Assembly: GCA_019510435.1 (NCBI GenBank)
Contig: JAEKKJ010000010.1
Location: forward strand, 406,431 to 470,430
DNA: 64,000 nucleotides
Direction of reading: 5' to 3'
Source: Caulobacterales bacterium
Lineage (GTDB): Bacteria; Pseudomonadota; Alphaproteobacteria; Caulobacterales; Caulobacteraceae
Under the pieces are notes generated by a model. It saw nothing but the letters and a program-made list of their open reading frames with translations. It was not told where the DNA came from and searched no databases. This document shows, in pieces, positions 38,519 to 47,561 of this stretch; positions within the stretch are counted from its first letter, which is position 1, and every line of letters starts with the position of its first letter. A program made the position numbers and the translations under genes.

Positions 38519-40288
38519 GTGCAGCTCGGACGGTTGTTCGACGAGCGGTTCCGCGACGTGGCGGCGGGCGTCTACGCCTATGCGCCGTTCCGCCTGCTGC
38601 TCTGCGCCTGCGTCGGCAGTTTCGTGGCCCTGGGCGCGGGGATCCCCACCGCCCTGTTCTGGGCGGCGGCGGCCCTGGCGGCCGAGGCGGCGATGCTGGT
38701 CGCCACGCGGCGGGTGGCGCGAGCGGAGGCGCCCTGCGGCCGCGCGATCCGCGCCTGCGTGGCCGCCTACGCGGTGGCGGTGCCGACCTGGAGCGCGGCC
38801 GGAGTCCTCCTCTGGAGCGCGCCCAGCCCCGCGAGCCACCTGGCCGGCGCGGCGTTCTTCGCCGGTCACCTGCTCTACATCCAGGCCCACCACGGCCACT
38901 CGCCGGGCGCGGCCCTGCCGACCCTGCCGTCGCTGGTGCTGCCGGCCCTGGTCCCGCCGCTGATCCCGCACTTCCACGGGCTGGAGCAGGCGGTGGTCTG
39001 CATGACCATGGCGGCGGTGGTGCTGAACTGCGGCATCAGCATGTGGGTCAGCCTGGGCAAGTCCCGCGACCTGCTGGAGGCCCAGGCGGCCATGCGCGCC
39101 GCCAGCCAGGCGAAGAGCGAGTTCCTGGCGCGCATGAGCCACGAGATCCGGACCCCGCTGAACGGGGTGCTGGGCATGGCCCAGGCGCTGGCCGGCGAGG
39201 CGGACCTGGCGGCGCACCACCGCCAGAGCCTGTCGGTGATCCGGCAATCGGGCGAGAGCCTGCTGACCATCCTCAACGACGTGCTGGACCTCTCGAAGGT
39301 GGAGGCGGGCCGGCTGGAGCTGGAGGCCATCGACTTCGACCTCGAGGCCGCGGTGCGCGGGGCGCAGGCGGCGTTCACGGCGCAGGCCGAGGCCAAGGGG
39401 CTGGCCTTCCGCCTGGCGTTCGATACCGCCGCCGCCGGCACCTATCGCGGCGACCCCACGCGGCTGCGCCAGATCCTCTACAACCTGCTGTCCAACGCCG
39501 TGAAGTTCACCGCCGCCGGCGAGGTCTCGCTCAGCGTGGCGCGCGGCGCCGGGGCGCTGGAGATCGTGGTGGCTGACAGCGGCATCGGGATCGCGGCCGA
39601 TGACCTGGCGCAACTGTTCCGGCGCTTCCAGCAGGTGGATTCCTCAACCACCCGCCGCTACGGCGGCACCGGGCTGGGCCTTTCGATCTGCCGCGAACTG
39701 GCGGAGCTGATGGGCGGATCGGTGCACGCCGAAAGCTGGCCAGGGCGCGGCAGCCGGTTCGTCGTGGTCCTGCCGCTGCCTCGGGTGGAGGCCCCCGCGC
39801 CGGTCGCGCCGGACGGAGAACCGGGCGCCCTCGGCCAGGCGTTGGGAAGCCTGCGGATCCTCGCGGCCGAGGACAACCCGGTGAACCAGCTGGTCCTCAA
39901 GACCCTGCTGGTCCAGGTGGGCCTGGAGGCGGTGATGGTGGCGGACGGCGCGGCGGCGGTGGCGGCGTGGCGCGAGGGCGCGTTCGACCTGATCCTGATG
40001 GACGTGCAGATGCCGGTGCTGGACGGCGTGGCGGCGACGCGCGCCATCCGCGACGCCGAGCAGGCCGAGGGCCGCGCGCCGGTCGCCATCGTGGCGCTCA
40101 CCGCCAACACCATGCAGCACCAGGTGAGCGAGTACGCGGCGGCCGGCTTCGACGGCCACCTGGCCAAGCCGATCGACGCCCGCGCGCTCTATGAAACCAT
40201 CACTGCCATCGCCGACGGCCACGCCCCCGCCCGGGACCTGGCCCAGGCGGCGGCCTGCAGCGCGGTGGCCTGCAGCGCGGTGGCCTGA
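38519..40288 (+). CDS. hybrid sensor histidine kinase/response regulator
   Basis: The product has 589 residues from GTG 38519 with GGGGGG just upstream. Four to six membrane helices fill residues 20-180, without an evident periplasmic sensor domain. The dimerisation helix carries His208 (MSHEIRTPLNG), then N-box NLLSNAVKF, DSGIGIAADD and GGTGLGLSI. A receiver domain follows with Asp495 (LILMDVQMP). The last eleven residues contain a duplicated ACSAV unit. The cognate regulator or phosphotransferase is not adjacent. Confidence 0.94.
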   Translation: MQLGRLFDERFRDVAAGVYAYAPFRLLLCACVGSFVALGAGIPTALFWAAAALAAEAAMLVATRRVARAEAPCGRAIRACVAAYAVAVPTWSAAGVLLWSAPSPASHLAGAAFFAGHLLYIQAHHGHSPGAALPTLPSLVLPALVPPLIPHFHGLEQAVVCMTMAAVVLNCGISMWVSLGKSRDLLEAQAAMRAASQAKSEFLARMSHEIRTPLNGVLGMAQALAGEADLAAHHRQSLSVIRQSGESLLTILNDVLDLSKVEAGRLELEAIDFDLEAAVRGAQAAFTAQAEAKGLAFRLAFDTAAAGTYRGDPTRLRQILYNLLSNAVKFTAAGEVSLSVARGAGALEIVVADSGIGIAADDLAQLFRRFQQVDSSTTRRYGGTGLGLSICRELAELMGGSVHAESWPGRGSRFVVVLPLPRVEAPAPVAPDGEPGALGQALGSLRILAAEDNPVNQLVLKTLLVQVGLEAVMVADGAAAVAAWREGAFDLILMDVQMPVLDGVAATRAIRDAEQAEGRAPVAIVALTANTMQHQVSEYAAAGFDGHLAKPIDARALYETITAIADGHAPARDLAQAAACSAVACSAVA

Positions 40289-40309
40289 GCGCCGGCGCGC
40301 CCGTTCGCC

Positions 40310-40891
40310 CTACTTCGGCGCCGGATAGACGATCCGCGGGCGCAGGTTGTCCATCACCGCGTGGGCGTCGAAGGCGCGCGGGTCGTCCGCCGGCTTGGCG
40401 CCGTGCTGCATGACGATCTCGGCGGAGGCCTCGTACTTCTCGATGGTGCGCACGTCTACGCGGTCGGCCCAGAAGGGGTCGCCCCAGAAGGGATCCCAGC
40501 CGCGCCAGCCGAAGCCGCGGCCGTAGTAGCGCCAGGACGGCCGCCAGTAGCCGAAGCTGCCGTACCAGGGCCGGTACAGCGGATCGGGCTCGGCGTAGGT
40601 CTCGACCTTCTTGTCGGTGTCGCGGTCGACGATGCGGAACCAGTCGTAGCCGTTCTGGACGGTCAGTTCCGCGGCCCGGTACAGCAGGTAGCCCTCCACA
40701 GTCTCGCGGGAGGTCAGGCTGTTGCCGGCGAAGGTGACGCGGAAGCGGTTGGGCTCCAGCCGGATTTCGGAGAAGCCGCCGGACGTGGCGTTGCCGCGAG
40801 CCAGTGGCTGGTAGGGAGTCGGCGTCGCGCAGGCGGCCAAACCTGCGGAGAGCAGGAGCGCGGCGGCGAATGCGGTGGTCTTCCTAAGCAT
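40310..40891 (-). CDS. CC0125/CC1285-type lipoprotein
   Basis: The product has 193 residues from ATG 40891. The lipobox LSAGLAAC gives a lipidated Cys near residue 20. The body has FSEIRLEPNRFRVTFAGNSLT and LLYRAAELTVQNGYDWFRIVDRD, then a tryptophan/tyrosine/glycine-rich stretch (PWYGSFGYWRPSWRYYGRGF). I recognise it as the CC0125/CC1285 lipoprotein family of Caulobacterales. Function unknown, probably outer-membrane anchored. It converges on the hybrid kinase. Confidence 0.8.
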   Translation of the reverse strand: MLRKTTAFAAALLLSAGLAACATPTPYQPLARGNATSGGFSEIRLEPNRFRVTFAGNSLTSRETVEGYLLYRAAELTVQNGYDWFRIVDRDTDKKVETYAEPDPLYRPWYGSFGYWRPSWRYYGRGFGWRGWDPFWGDPFWADRVDVRTIEKYEASAEIVMQHGAKPADDPRAFDAHAVMDNLRPRIVYPAPK

Positions 40892-40975
40892 TTGCAAGTC
40901 TCGAACGCTAAGATCTCCTGTCGGAGAAATCAGGGGCCACAACACTTGGCCCCAATTGTGGTTGCCGTATTGCAG

Positions 40976-41380
40976 TCAGGCTCGCGTGATCGCCAGCACA
41001 TAGATCAGACGACCTAGGGCGCCGAACAGCAGGACAGCCACCGCCAGACCCTGGATGAAGAAGCCGGTGGAGCGCTTGCCCGGATCGGCCACATAGCCGC
41101 GCTGGTAGATGAAGCGGCCCACGATCCAGACCAGGCCCAGGGCGGCGGCCACCAGGTCGCTCCAGTAGATGGCGAAGATCCACAGCGGGACCAGGAACAG
41201 CGGCAGCCATTCCAGGGTGTTGTAGTGAGCCCGGATGGTGCGCTCGAGCACCGGGTCGCCGGTCATGGCCGGGGCCTGGATGCCGCACTTGCCGCGGGCC
41301 GCGCCCACCTGCAGGGCCATCCAGAAATAGAGCAACAGCGCCAGCAGGCTGACGATGGCGACGGAAGCGTGGGTCTGCAT
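40976..41380 (-). CDS. MAPEG family membrane protein
   Basis: The product has 134 residues with four membrane helices. RTIRAHYNTLEWLPLFLVPLWIFAIYW and GRFIYQRGYVADPGKRSTGF are the MAPEG signatures, shared with microsomal glutathione S-transferases. A glutathione-dependent role is possible; most bacterial members are uncharacterised. ATG 41380 has GGGGAA about 9 nt before it; an upstream extension of the frame to 41629 is without support. Confidence 0.9.
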   Translation of the reverse strand: MQTHASVAIVSLLALLLYFWMALQVGAARGKCGIQAPAMTGDPVLERTIRAHYNTLEWLPLFLVPLWIFAIYWSDLVAAALGLVWIVGRFIYQRGYVADPGKRSTGFFIQGLAVAVLLFGALGRLIYVLAITRA

Positions 41381-41509
41381 TCGGACGTTCCCCGGAGGTC
41401 GGCGCTTAAAGGCGTCGCCGTTCTGCGGCAGAGCTTGGCACGCGCCGAGCGTCTCGGGAACCGCCGGCCTCCGGGCGTCTTTTGTTGCGCGGCAACCCCG
41501 GAGCCCGCC

Positions 41510-41716
41510 ATGGACGTCGACTCCACCGCCATCAGCGCCATCGACTACGATGGCGACCGCGCCAAGCTCTTCGTCCGCTTCGCCAGCGGCGAGCGCTACG
41601 TCTATGTGGGCGTGCCCGGCGAGGTGCACCGCTCGTTCCTGGACGCGGACTCCAAGGGCCGCTTCTTCCAGGCCGAGATCCGCGACCGCTACCCGTACAA
41701 CCGGCTGGACTCCTAG
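41510..41716 (+). CDS. KTSC domain protein
   Basis: The product has 68 residues and is a single KTSC domain ([21 protein letters not shown] ... [24 protein letters not shown]), a small beta fold sometimes found with RNA-binding proteins or tRNA synthetases. CCGGAG lies about 8 nt upstream of the ATG. The stop overlaps the argG stop by four bases in convergent orientation. Function unknown. Confidence 0.85.
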   Translation: MDVDSTAISAIDYDGDRAKLFVRFASGERYVYVGVPGEVHRSFLDADSKGRFFQAEIRDRYPYNRLDS

Positions 41717-42939
41717 GCGCGGCGGTCGCGGCGGGCCTTCACCTGCAGGCGCAGCGCATTGAGCTTGATAAAGCCGGAAGCGTCGCGCTGGTTGTAGGCC
41801 ACCTTGCCCTCCTCGAAGGTGACCAGTTCCTGGTCGTAGAGCGAGTAGGGGCTGGTCCGGCCGATGACGCTGACGTTGCCCTTGTACAGCTTCACCCGCA
41901 CCTGGCCGCCGACCATGGCCTGGCTGTGGTCGATCGCCGCCTGCAGCATCTCGCGCTCAGGGGCGAACCAGAAGCCGTTGTAGATGAGCTCCGCATAGCG
42001 CGGCATCAGCTCGTCCTTGAGGTGCATCGAGCCACGGTCGAGCGTGATGCTCTCGATCCCGCGGTGGGCCGCCAGCAGGATCGTCCCACCGGGCGTCTCG
42101 TAGACGCCGCGCGACTTCATCCCGACGTAGCGGTTTTCCACCAGGTCCAGGCGGCCGATTCCGTTGTCGTGACCGAGTTGGTTCAACTTCGCCAGAAGGG
42201 TGGCCGGCGACATCTTCACGCCATCGATCGCGACCGGATCGCCCTTCTCGAAATCCATGGTGAAGACCGTCGCCTTGTCCGGCGCGTCCTCGGGCGAGAT
42301 CGTGCGCATGTGCACGAATTCCGGCGCCTCGACGGCCGGGTCCTCCAGCACCTTTCCTTCGGAGGAGGAGTGCAGCAGGTTGGCGTCGACGCTGAAGGGC
42401 GCTTCGCCGCGCTTGTCCTTGGTGATCTGGATCTGGTGCTTCTCGGCGAAGTCGAGCAGCGCCTCGCGGCTCTTGAAGGTCCATTCCCGCCAGGGCGCGA
42501 TCACCCGGATATCGGGCTCCAGCGCATAGTAAGCCACCTCATAGCGGACCTGATCGTTACCCTTGCCGGTCGAGCCATGGCTGACGGCGTCCGCGCCGAG
42601 CTTCCGGGCGATCTCGATCTGGCGCTTGGCGATCAGGGGTCGGGCGATGGACGTGCCAAGCAGGTACTGGCCTTCGTAGACCGTGTTCGCGCGGAACATC
42701 GGGAACACGAAGTCACGGACGAACTCCTCGCGCACATCCTCGATGAAGATGTTCTCGGGCTTCACGCCCGCGGCGAGCGCCTTGGCGCGCGCGGGCTCGA
42801 TCTCCTCGCCCTGCCCCAGGTCGGCGGTGAAGGTGATGACTTCAGCGCCGTACTCGGTCTGCAGCCACTTCAGGATGATCGAGGTGTCGAGGCCGCCGGA
42901 ATAGGCGAGCACGACCTTCTTGACGGGCTTTTCGGCCAT
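41713..42939 (-). CDS. argG: argininosuccinate synthase
   Basis: The product has 408 residues, type I ArgG length. It joins citrulline and aspartate with ATP in arginine synthesis. The P-loop [15 protein letters not shown] is at residues 11-25. [23 protein letters not shown] and [13 protein letters not shown] [17 protein letters not shown] follow. It stands alone here; argH is not in the window. Confidence 0.97.
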   Translation of the reverse strand: MAEKPVKKVVLAYSGGLDTSIILKWLQTEYGAEVITFTADLGQGEEIEPARAKALAAGVKPENIFIEDVREEFVRDFVFPMFRANTVYEGQYLLGTSIARPLIAKRQIEIARKLGADAVSHGSTGKGNDQVRYEVAYYALEPDIRVIAPWREWTFKSREALLDFAEKHQIQITKDKRGEAPFSVDANLLHSSSEGKVLEDPAVEAPEFVHMRTISPEDAPDKATVFTMDFEKGDPVAIDGVKMSPATLLAKLNQLGHDNGIGRLDLVENRYVGMKSRGVYETPGGTILLAAHRGIESITLDRGSMHLKDELMPRYAELIYNGFWFAPEREMLQAAIDHSQAMVGGQVRVKLYKGNVSVIGRTSPYSLYDQELVTFEEGKVAYNQRDASGFIKLNALRLQVKARRDRRA

Positions 42940-43025
42940 GGGAGCGGGAAGCCTTGCGAGAGGGGAAACGGAACGTCGCGCGCCTTTAAGGGCGAAGCTG
43001 CGACAGGTTCAAGCGCCTTGAGCCG

Positions 43026-44945
43026 CTAAACGGAGACCTGGGTCCCCATCTCGACCACGCGCCCGGGCGGGATCTTGTAGAAGTCGGTGGGGTTCGCCGC
43101 GTTCTTCATGAGGAAGATGAACAGCTTGTCCTGCCAGAGCGGCATGCCCGACTGGGCCGAGGGCACCACGCTTCGTCGGCCGAGGAAGAAGCTGGTGGCC
43201 ATGATGTCGAACTTCAGCCCCTGCTTGCGGCACAGCCCAAGGGCCTTGGGGATGTTGGGGCTTTCCATGAAGCCGTAGCCGATCACGACCTTCTTGAAGT
43301 CCTCGTTCACCGGCTCGATCCTCACCCGGTCCTCGTCGCGCACGCGCGGCGTCTCGGCGGTGTGGACGGTCAGGATGATGTTCTTCTCGTGCAGCACGCG
43401 GTTGTGCTTGAGGTTGTGCATCAGCGCCACCGGGGCGGTGTCCGGGTCGGAGGTCAGGAACACGGCGGTGCCGGGCGCGCGGTGCGGCGCGCGGGCCTTC
43501 AGGATCTCGGCCAGCTCGCTCAGGGGCACGCTGTCGCGCCGGGTCTTGTCGGTGAGAATCTGGGCGCCGCGGGTCCAGGTCCACATCACCAGCACCAGGG
43601 CCGAGCCCAGCACCAGCGGCAGCCAGGCGCCCTGCGGGATCTTCAGCAGGTTCGAGGAGATGAAGGTCACGTCCAGCAGGCCGAAGCCGCCGGCGGCGGT
43701 CATCGCCACCCAGAACGGCCGCTTCCACATCCAGCGCACGATCACGAAGAACAGCAGGGTGTCGACGAACATCGCGCCGGTGACCGCGATGCCGTAGGCG
43801 GCCGCCAGGTTCTCCGACTTCTGGAACACGAACAGCAGCACCAGGACGCCCACCATCAGGAAGGTGTTCACCTGGGGCACGTAGATCTGGCCCGCCTGGG
43901 TCTCCGAGGTCCGGCGGATGTCGATCCGCGGGAAGAGGCCCAGGGAGACCGCCTGCTGGGTCATGGAGAAGGCCCCGGTGATCACCGCCTGCGAGGCGAT
44001 GATGGTGGCCGCGTTGGCCAGCAGCAGGACCGGCCAGTAGATGGCCTGCGGGATCATCCGGTAGAACGGGTCCACGTGGGCGCCGGGGTGGTGCAGCACC
44101 AGCGCGCCCTGGCCCAGGTAGTTCAAGAGCAGGCTGGGCAGCACCAGCACCAGCCAGGCGGCGCGGATCGGGTCGCGCCCGAAGTGGCCCATGTCGGCGT
44201 AGAGCGCCTCGGCCCCGGTGACCGCCAGGAAGACGCTGCCCAGGATCACGAATCCCAGGAAGCCGTTGTCGATCAGGAAGATGACGCCGTAGTGCGGCGA
44301 CAGGGCGCGGAAGATCGAGAGGTCGTCGGCGATGTGGTAGACGCCCAGCCCTGCCAGGACCAGGAACCACACGGCGCAGACCGGTCCGAAAAAGCGCGCC
44401 ACGTTGGCGGTTCCCCGCGCCTGGACCAGGAACAGCGCCACCAGGATCGCCGCCGCCGCGGGCACCACCATGCGCGCCACCTCGTGTGGCGCCCCTGGCG
44501 CGTCGCGCACCCCCTCCACCGCCGAGAGCACCGACATGGCGGGGGTAATGATCCCGTCGCCGTAGAACAGCGCCGCCCCGATCATGCCCAGCATGAACAC
44601 CCAGCCCGAGCGCCGCGGCACGAACCGCTGCGCCAGGGCCATGAGCGCCAGCGTTCCACCCTCGCCCTTGTTGTCCGCCCGCATCAGGAAGACGACGTAC
44701 TTCACGGTGACGATGAGGATCAGCGCCCAGGTGACCAGCGAGACGACGCCCAGCACCGCGAGCTCCGGCGCCACGCTGGCGCGCGTGTGCCGCAGCGCCT
44801 CGCGCATGGCGTAGAGCGGGCTGGTGCCGATATCGCCGAAGACCACGCCCATGGACCCGAGCGCGAGCGCCCAGAAGCCTTCCTTGTGCGCGGAATGCGA
44901 TACGTCCTCGGACGCCTTGGGGGCGTCGACGGCCGTCTCAGCCAT
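43026..44945 (-). CDS. kup: potassium transporter Kup
   Basis: The product has 639 residues from ATG 44945 with GGAG at 8 nt. It is a proton-coupled K+ uptake protein of the inner membrane. Twelve membrane helices cover residues about 20-440; GVVFGDIGTSPLYAMREA is the Kup signature, and FYGDGIITPAMSVLSAVEG follows. A cytosolic C-terminal domain fills 450-639. The 185-bp divergent gap to the SDR gene should hold its promoter; I see no clear riboswitch there. Confidence 0.96.
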   Translation of the reverse strand: MAETAVDAPKASEDVSHSAHKEGFWALALGSMGVVFGDIGTSPLYAMREALRHTRASVAPELAVLGVVSLVTWALILIVTVKYVVFLMRADNKGEGGTLALMALAQRFVPRRSGWVFMLGMIGAALFYGDGIITPAMSVLSAVEGVRDAPGAPHEVARMVVPAAAAILVALFLVQARGTANVARFFGPVCAVWFLVLAGLGVYHIADDLSIFRALSPHYGVIFLIDNGFLGFVILGSVFLAVTGAEALYADMGHFGRDPIRAAWLVLVLPSLLLNYLGQGALVLHHPGAHVDPFYRMIPQAIYWPVLLLANAATIIASQAVITGAFSMTQQAVSLGLFPRIDIRRTSETQAGQIYVPQVNTFLMVGVLVLLFVFQKSENLAAAYGIAVTGAMFVDTLLFFVIVRWMWKRPFWVAMTAAGGFGLLDVTFISSNLLKIPQGAWLPLVLGSALVLVMWTWTRGAQILTDKTRRDSVPLSELAEILKARAPHRAPGTAVFLTSDPDTAPVALMHNLKHNRVLHEKNIILTVHTAETPRVRDEDRVRIEPVNEDFKKVVIGYGFMESPNIPKALGLCRKQGLKFDIMATSFFLGRRSVVPSAQSGMPLWQDKLFIFLMKNAANPTDFYKIPPGRVVEMGTQVSV

Positions 44946-45130
44946 CAAATATCTCCGGGGAGCCCTCGAGAGCTCCGAGGCGGCCCTATGCCGTAAGCGG
45001 CGGGCGCGAATACACCCAATCCGGACGCCGTACAATCGCACGGCGCGCCAGGGGCGAGTCCCCGCTCAACCGGCGGCTTGAACGGTTACGCGCACGCCCT
45101 AGTTTCGAGGCGTTACATTCGGGGGCCACG

Positions 45131-45931
45131 ATGGATCGCAAACTGGCGCTGGTGACGGGCGCCTCGGCCGGAATCGGGGCGGCGTTTGCCCGCATCCTGG
45201 CCAGCCATGGCTACGACCTGGCGCTCACGGCGCGCCGGGCGGACCGGCTGGAGGTCCTGGCCGAGGAGTTGCGGCTGCGGTACGGCGTCGAGACCCTGAC
45301 CGTGGCGGCCGACCTGGCGGAGCCCGAAGCGCCGGGCCAGATTCTGGACCACCTGACCGCCCACGGCCGCACGGTGGACGCCCTGGTCAACAACGCCGGC
45401 TATGGCGTGCCCGGCGCCTATGTGGACAGCCCCTGGCGGGAGCATGCGGCCTTCATCCAGGTGATGGTCACCGCTCCCTGCGAGCTGGCCCACCGGGTCC
45501 TGCCGGGCATGCAGCAGCGGCGGTTCGGGCGGATCGTCAACGTGGCCTCGCTGGCGGGTCTCGTGCCCGGCACGGCGGGCGCGACCCTCTATGGCGCGTC
45601 CAAGGCCTTCCTGGTCCGCTTCTCCCAGAGCCTGCACCTGGAGGGGGCGGCCGACGGGGTCCACGTCTCCGCGCTCTGCCCGGGGTTCACCTATTCGGAG
45701 TTCCACGACGTCAACGGCACCCGGGCGCTGATGTCCGGCTCCACGCCCACCTGGCTATGGCTCGGCGCCGACGAGGTGGCCGCGGCCGGCTACGAGGCGG
45801 TGGAGGCCAACCGCGCCATCTGCGTGCCCGGCGCGCCGAACAAGGCCATCGCCGCCTTCGCCAAGGCGATCCCCGACGACTGGGCCCTGGCCCTGATGGC
45901 TTCGCAGGGCGGACGGTTCCGCAAGGTTTAG
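45131..45931 (+). CDS. short-chain dehydrogenase/reductase
   Basis: The product has 266 residues of the classical SDR type: cofactor loop TGASAGIG at 9-16, ALTARRADRLE indicating NADP preference, VNNAGYG, catalytic Ser in NVASLAG, and YGASK with the catalytic Tyr and Lys. The closest group is DltE-like SDRs of unknown substrate. It diverges from kup and converges with holA with a 3-bp gap. Confidence 0.92.
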   Translation: MDRKLALVTGASAGIGAAFARILASHGYDLALTARRADRLEVLAEELRLRYGVETLTVAADLAEPEAPGQILDHLTAHGRTVDALVNNAGYGVPGAYVDSPWREHAAFIQVMVTAPCELAHRVLPGMQQRRFGRIVNVASLAGLVPGTAGATLYGASKAFLVRFSQSLHLEGAADGVHVSALCPGFTYSEFHDVNGTRALMSGSTPTWLWLGADEVAAAGYEAVEANRAICVPGAPNKAIAAFAKAIPDDWALALMASQGGRFRKV

Positions 45932-45934
45932 GCC

Positions 45935-46987
45935 CTACAGCCCCAGCCGCCGGGCGCGGCCGGCTACGGTGAGGGCCAGGCGCTCGGCGAGCAGGCGGTC
46001 GGGCGAGCCAGCGGTCTTGCAGGCGCGGTCGGCGGCCAGGATCTCCGGCTGGATGCGGTCCAGCTCGTCCAGGGTCCAGGCGCGCGCCTGGCGCAGGAAC
46101 TCGCGCTCCTGCTTCCAGAAGACGCCCGAGGCCTTGGCGGCCTCCTGCAGGCCGGCGCCGGCCTTGGCCAGGGTCAGGGTGCGCCGCAGCTTGCCCAGGT
46201 GCATGCCCAAAGCCCGGATCGCGGCGGGACCGGCCTCGCCCTCCTGCGCCGCGCGCCGCAGCCCCGCCTGGGCCTCGCCCAACCGGCCGCCGAAGGCGTC
46301 GGAGGCGGCGTCGAACAGGGAGGCCTCGGGCTCGACACCGAGGAAGGGCTCCAGGTCGGCGGGCGTGGCGGTGGTGCCGCTGCCGGGACCCAGGAACAGG
46401 GCCAGGCGCTCGATCTCCTGGCGCGCCACCCCGCGCTCCTTGGGCATGCGCGCCACAAAGAGGTTCAGGGCGTCGGTGTTGAGCGCCACATTGTCCCTGG
46501 CCAGCAGCTCGCGCACCAGACGCGCGACGTCGCCCGGCTCGTCCTCATAGCAGGGGATGGTCGCGGCCTGGGGGGCCTTCTCCGCCGCCTTGCGCAGCGC
46601 CGACTCGCGCCCGAGGTTGCCGGCCTCGATCAGGAAGAAGGCGTCGGGGTTGAGCTCGCCCGCCGCATGCCGCGCCAGGGCCTCGGCGGCCAGCTTGTCG
46701 GCCGCCGGCTTCTCGGCCGTGAGGCGCAGGCGCACCAGACGCCGGCCCCCCATCAGCGACTGGGCGGCGAGCTCGCCCTCCAGCCGCCCGCCGTCGTCGG
46801 CCAGGTCCTGCTCGGTCAGGAGGGCCACGTCGAACGGGTCGTCGGGGTTGGGGACGAGCTTGGCGGCCAGCTGGTGGCCGCGGTCGCGCACCACGCCGAT
46901 GTCGCGTCCGTAGATCAGCGCCGCGCGGACGGCCGCATCGGGCCTTCCGAGGAAGCGCTCGATATCCGGCCGCTTGGAAAGGATCAT
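45935..46987 (-). CDS. holA: DNA polymerase III delta subunit
   Basis: The product has 350 residues. Delta opens the beta clamp in the clamp loader. LIYGRDIGVVRDRGHQLA near residue 24, FDVALLTEQDL, and the helical C-terminal domain RALGMHLGKLRRTL agree with the diverged alphaproteobacterial HolA. The gene order leuS-lptE-holA (22-bp gap to lptE) is conserved in the class and supports the call. The frame is open further upstream, but ATG 46987 fits the family start. Confidence 0.93.
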   Translation of the reverse strand: MILSKRPDIERFLGRPDAAVRAALIYGRDIGVVRDRGHQLAAKLVPNPDDPFDVALLTEQDLADDGGRLEGELAAQSLMGGRRLVRLRLTAEKPAADKLAAEALARHAAGELNPDAFFLIEAGNLGRESALRKAAEKAPQAATIPCYEDEPGDVARLVRELLARDNVALNTDALNLFVARMPKERGVARQEIERLALFLGPGSGTTATPADLEPFLGVEPEASLFDAASDAFGGRLGEAQAGLRRAAQEGEAGPAAIRALGMHLGKLRRTLTLAKAGAGLQEAAKASGVFWKQEREFLRQARAWTLDELDRIQPEILAADRACKTAGSPDRLLAERLALTVAGRARRLGL

Positions 46988-47009
46988 CGCCTGGCTTTCG
47001 GGCTCGGGC

Positions 47010-47561
47010 CTAGCTTTTCGGCGCCTTGCCGCCGCCGACCTTCGAGCCGTTGGCCATCCAGACCGCCAGCTCCAGCTGGATCCGGCGGGCGGCTTCTTCG
47101 CAGGCGCGGTCCTCGGCGTCCTGCTGGGCGGCGATGGAGGCATAGGGCTGGTCGGCCGAATCGTAGGTCAGCTCGACGCGCACCGAGCCCACCTTCACCG
47201 CGGCGCCCGAGGGTTGCGCCTTCAGGGTGTAGGCGGCCGAGAGCACATATTCATAGCGGGTGGCCACGTTGTCGACGCGCACGCCGCGCGGATAGCGGGC
47301 CTCATTGATCCGCAGGTCCATGGAATAGGCGGGCGCGGCGCCCCGATCCTTCGCCAGGGCGTCGTCCAGGTGCTGGCGCAGGAGATAGCCGGCGCGGCCC
47401 TCCGGCGCGTTGACCTGGATCGCCGCCAGCTTCGGCACGATGGCGTCCTGGGCGTAGAGCGGCTGGAAACCGGCGCAGCCGCCCAGGCCCAAGGTGACCA
47501 GGCTCAGCAGGGCCGCCAGGCTCGGGGCCGCGGCGGCCGGAAGGGATGCGATCAGCCTCAT
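47010..47561 (-). CDS. lptE: LPS assembly lipoprotein LptE
   Basis: The product has 183 residues with a lipobox LGLGGC (Cys about 29) followed by AGFQPLYA, the typical start of mature LptE. It plugs the LptD barrel that inserts lipopolysaccharide into the outer membrane. [13 protein letters not shown] and the C-terminal [19 protein letters not shown] fit the family. The ATG overlaps the leuS stop by four bases (ATGA). Confidence 0.92.
   Translation of the reverse strand: MRLIASLPAAAAPSLAALLSLVTLGLGGCAGFQPLYAQDAIVPKLAAIQVNAPEGRAGYLLRQHLDDALAKDRGAAPAYSMDLRINEARYPRGVRVDNVATRYEYVLSAAYTLKAQPSGAAVKVGSVRVELTYDSADQPYASIAAQQDAEDRACEEAARRIQLELAVWMANGSKVGGGKAPKS

Noticed and set aside
44946..45130. A riboswitch in the kup leader
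   Set aside because: The gap has some short inverted repeats (CTCGAGAGCTCCGAG) but no recognised riboswitch core.
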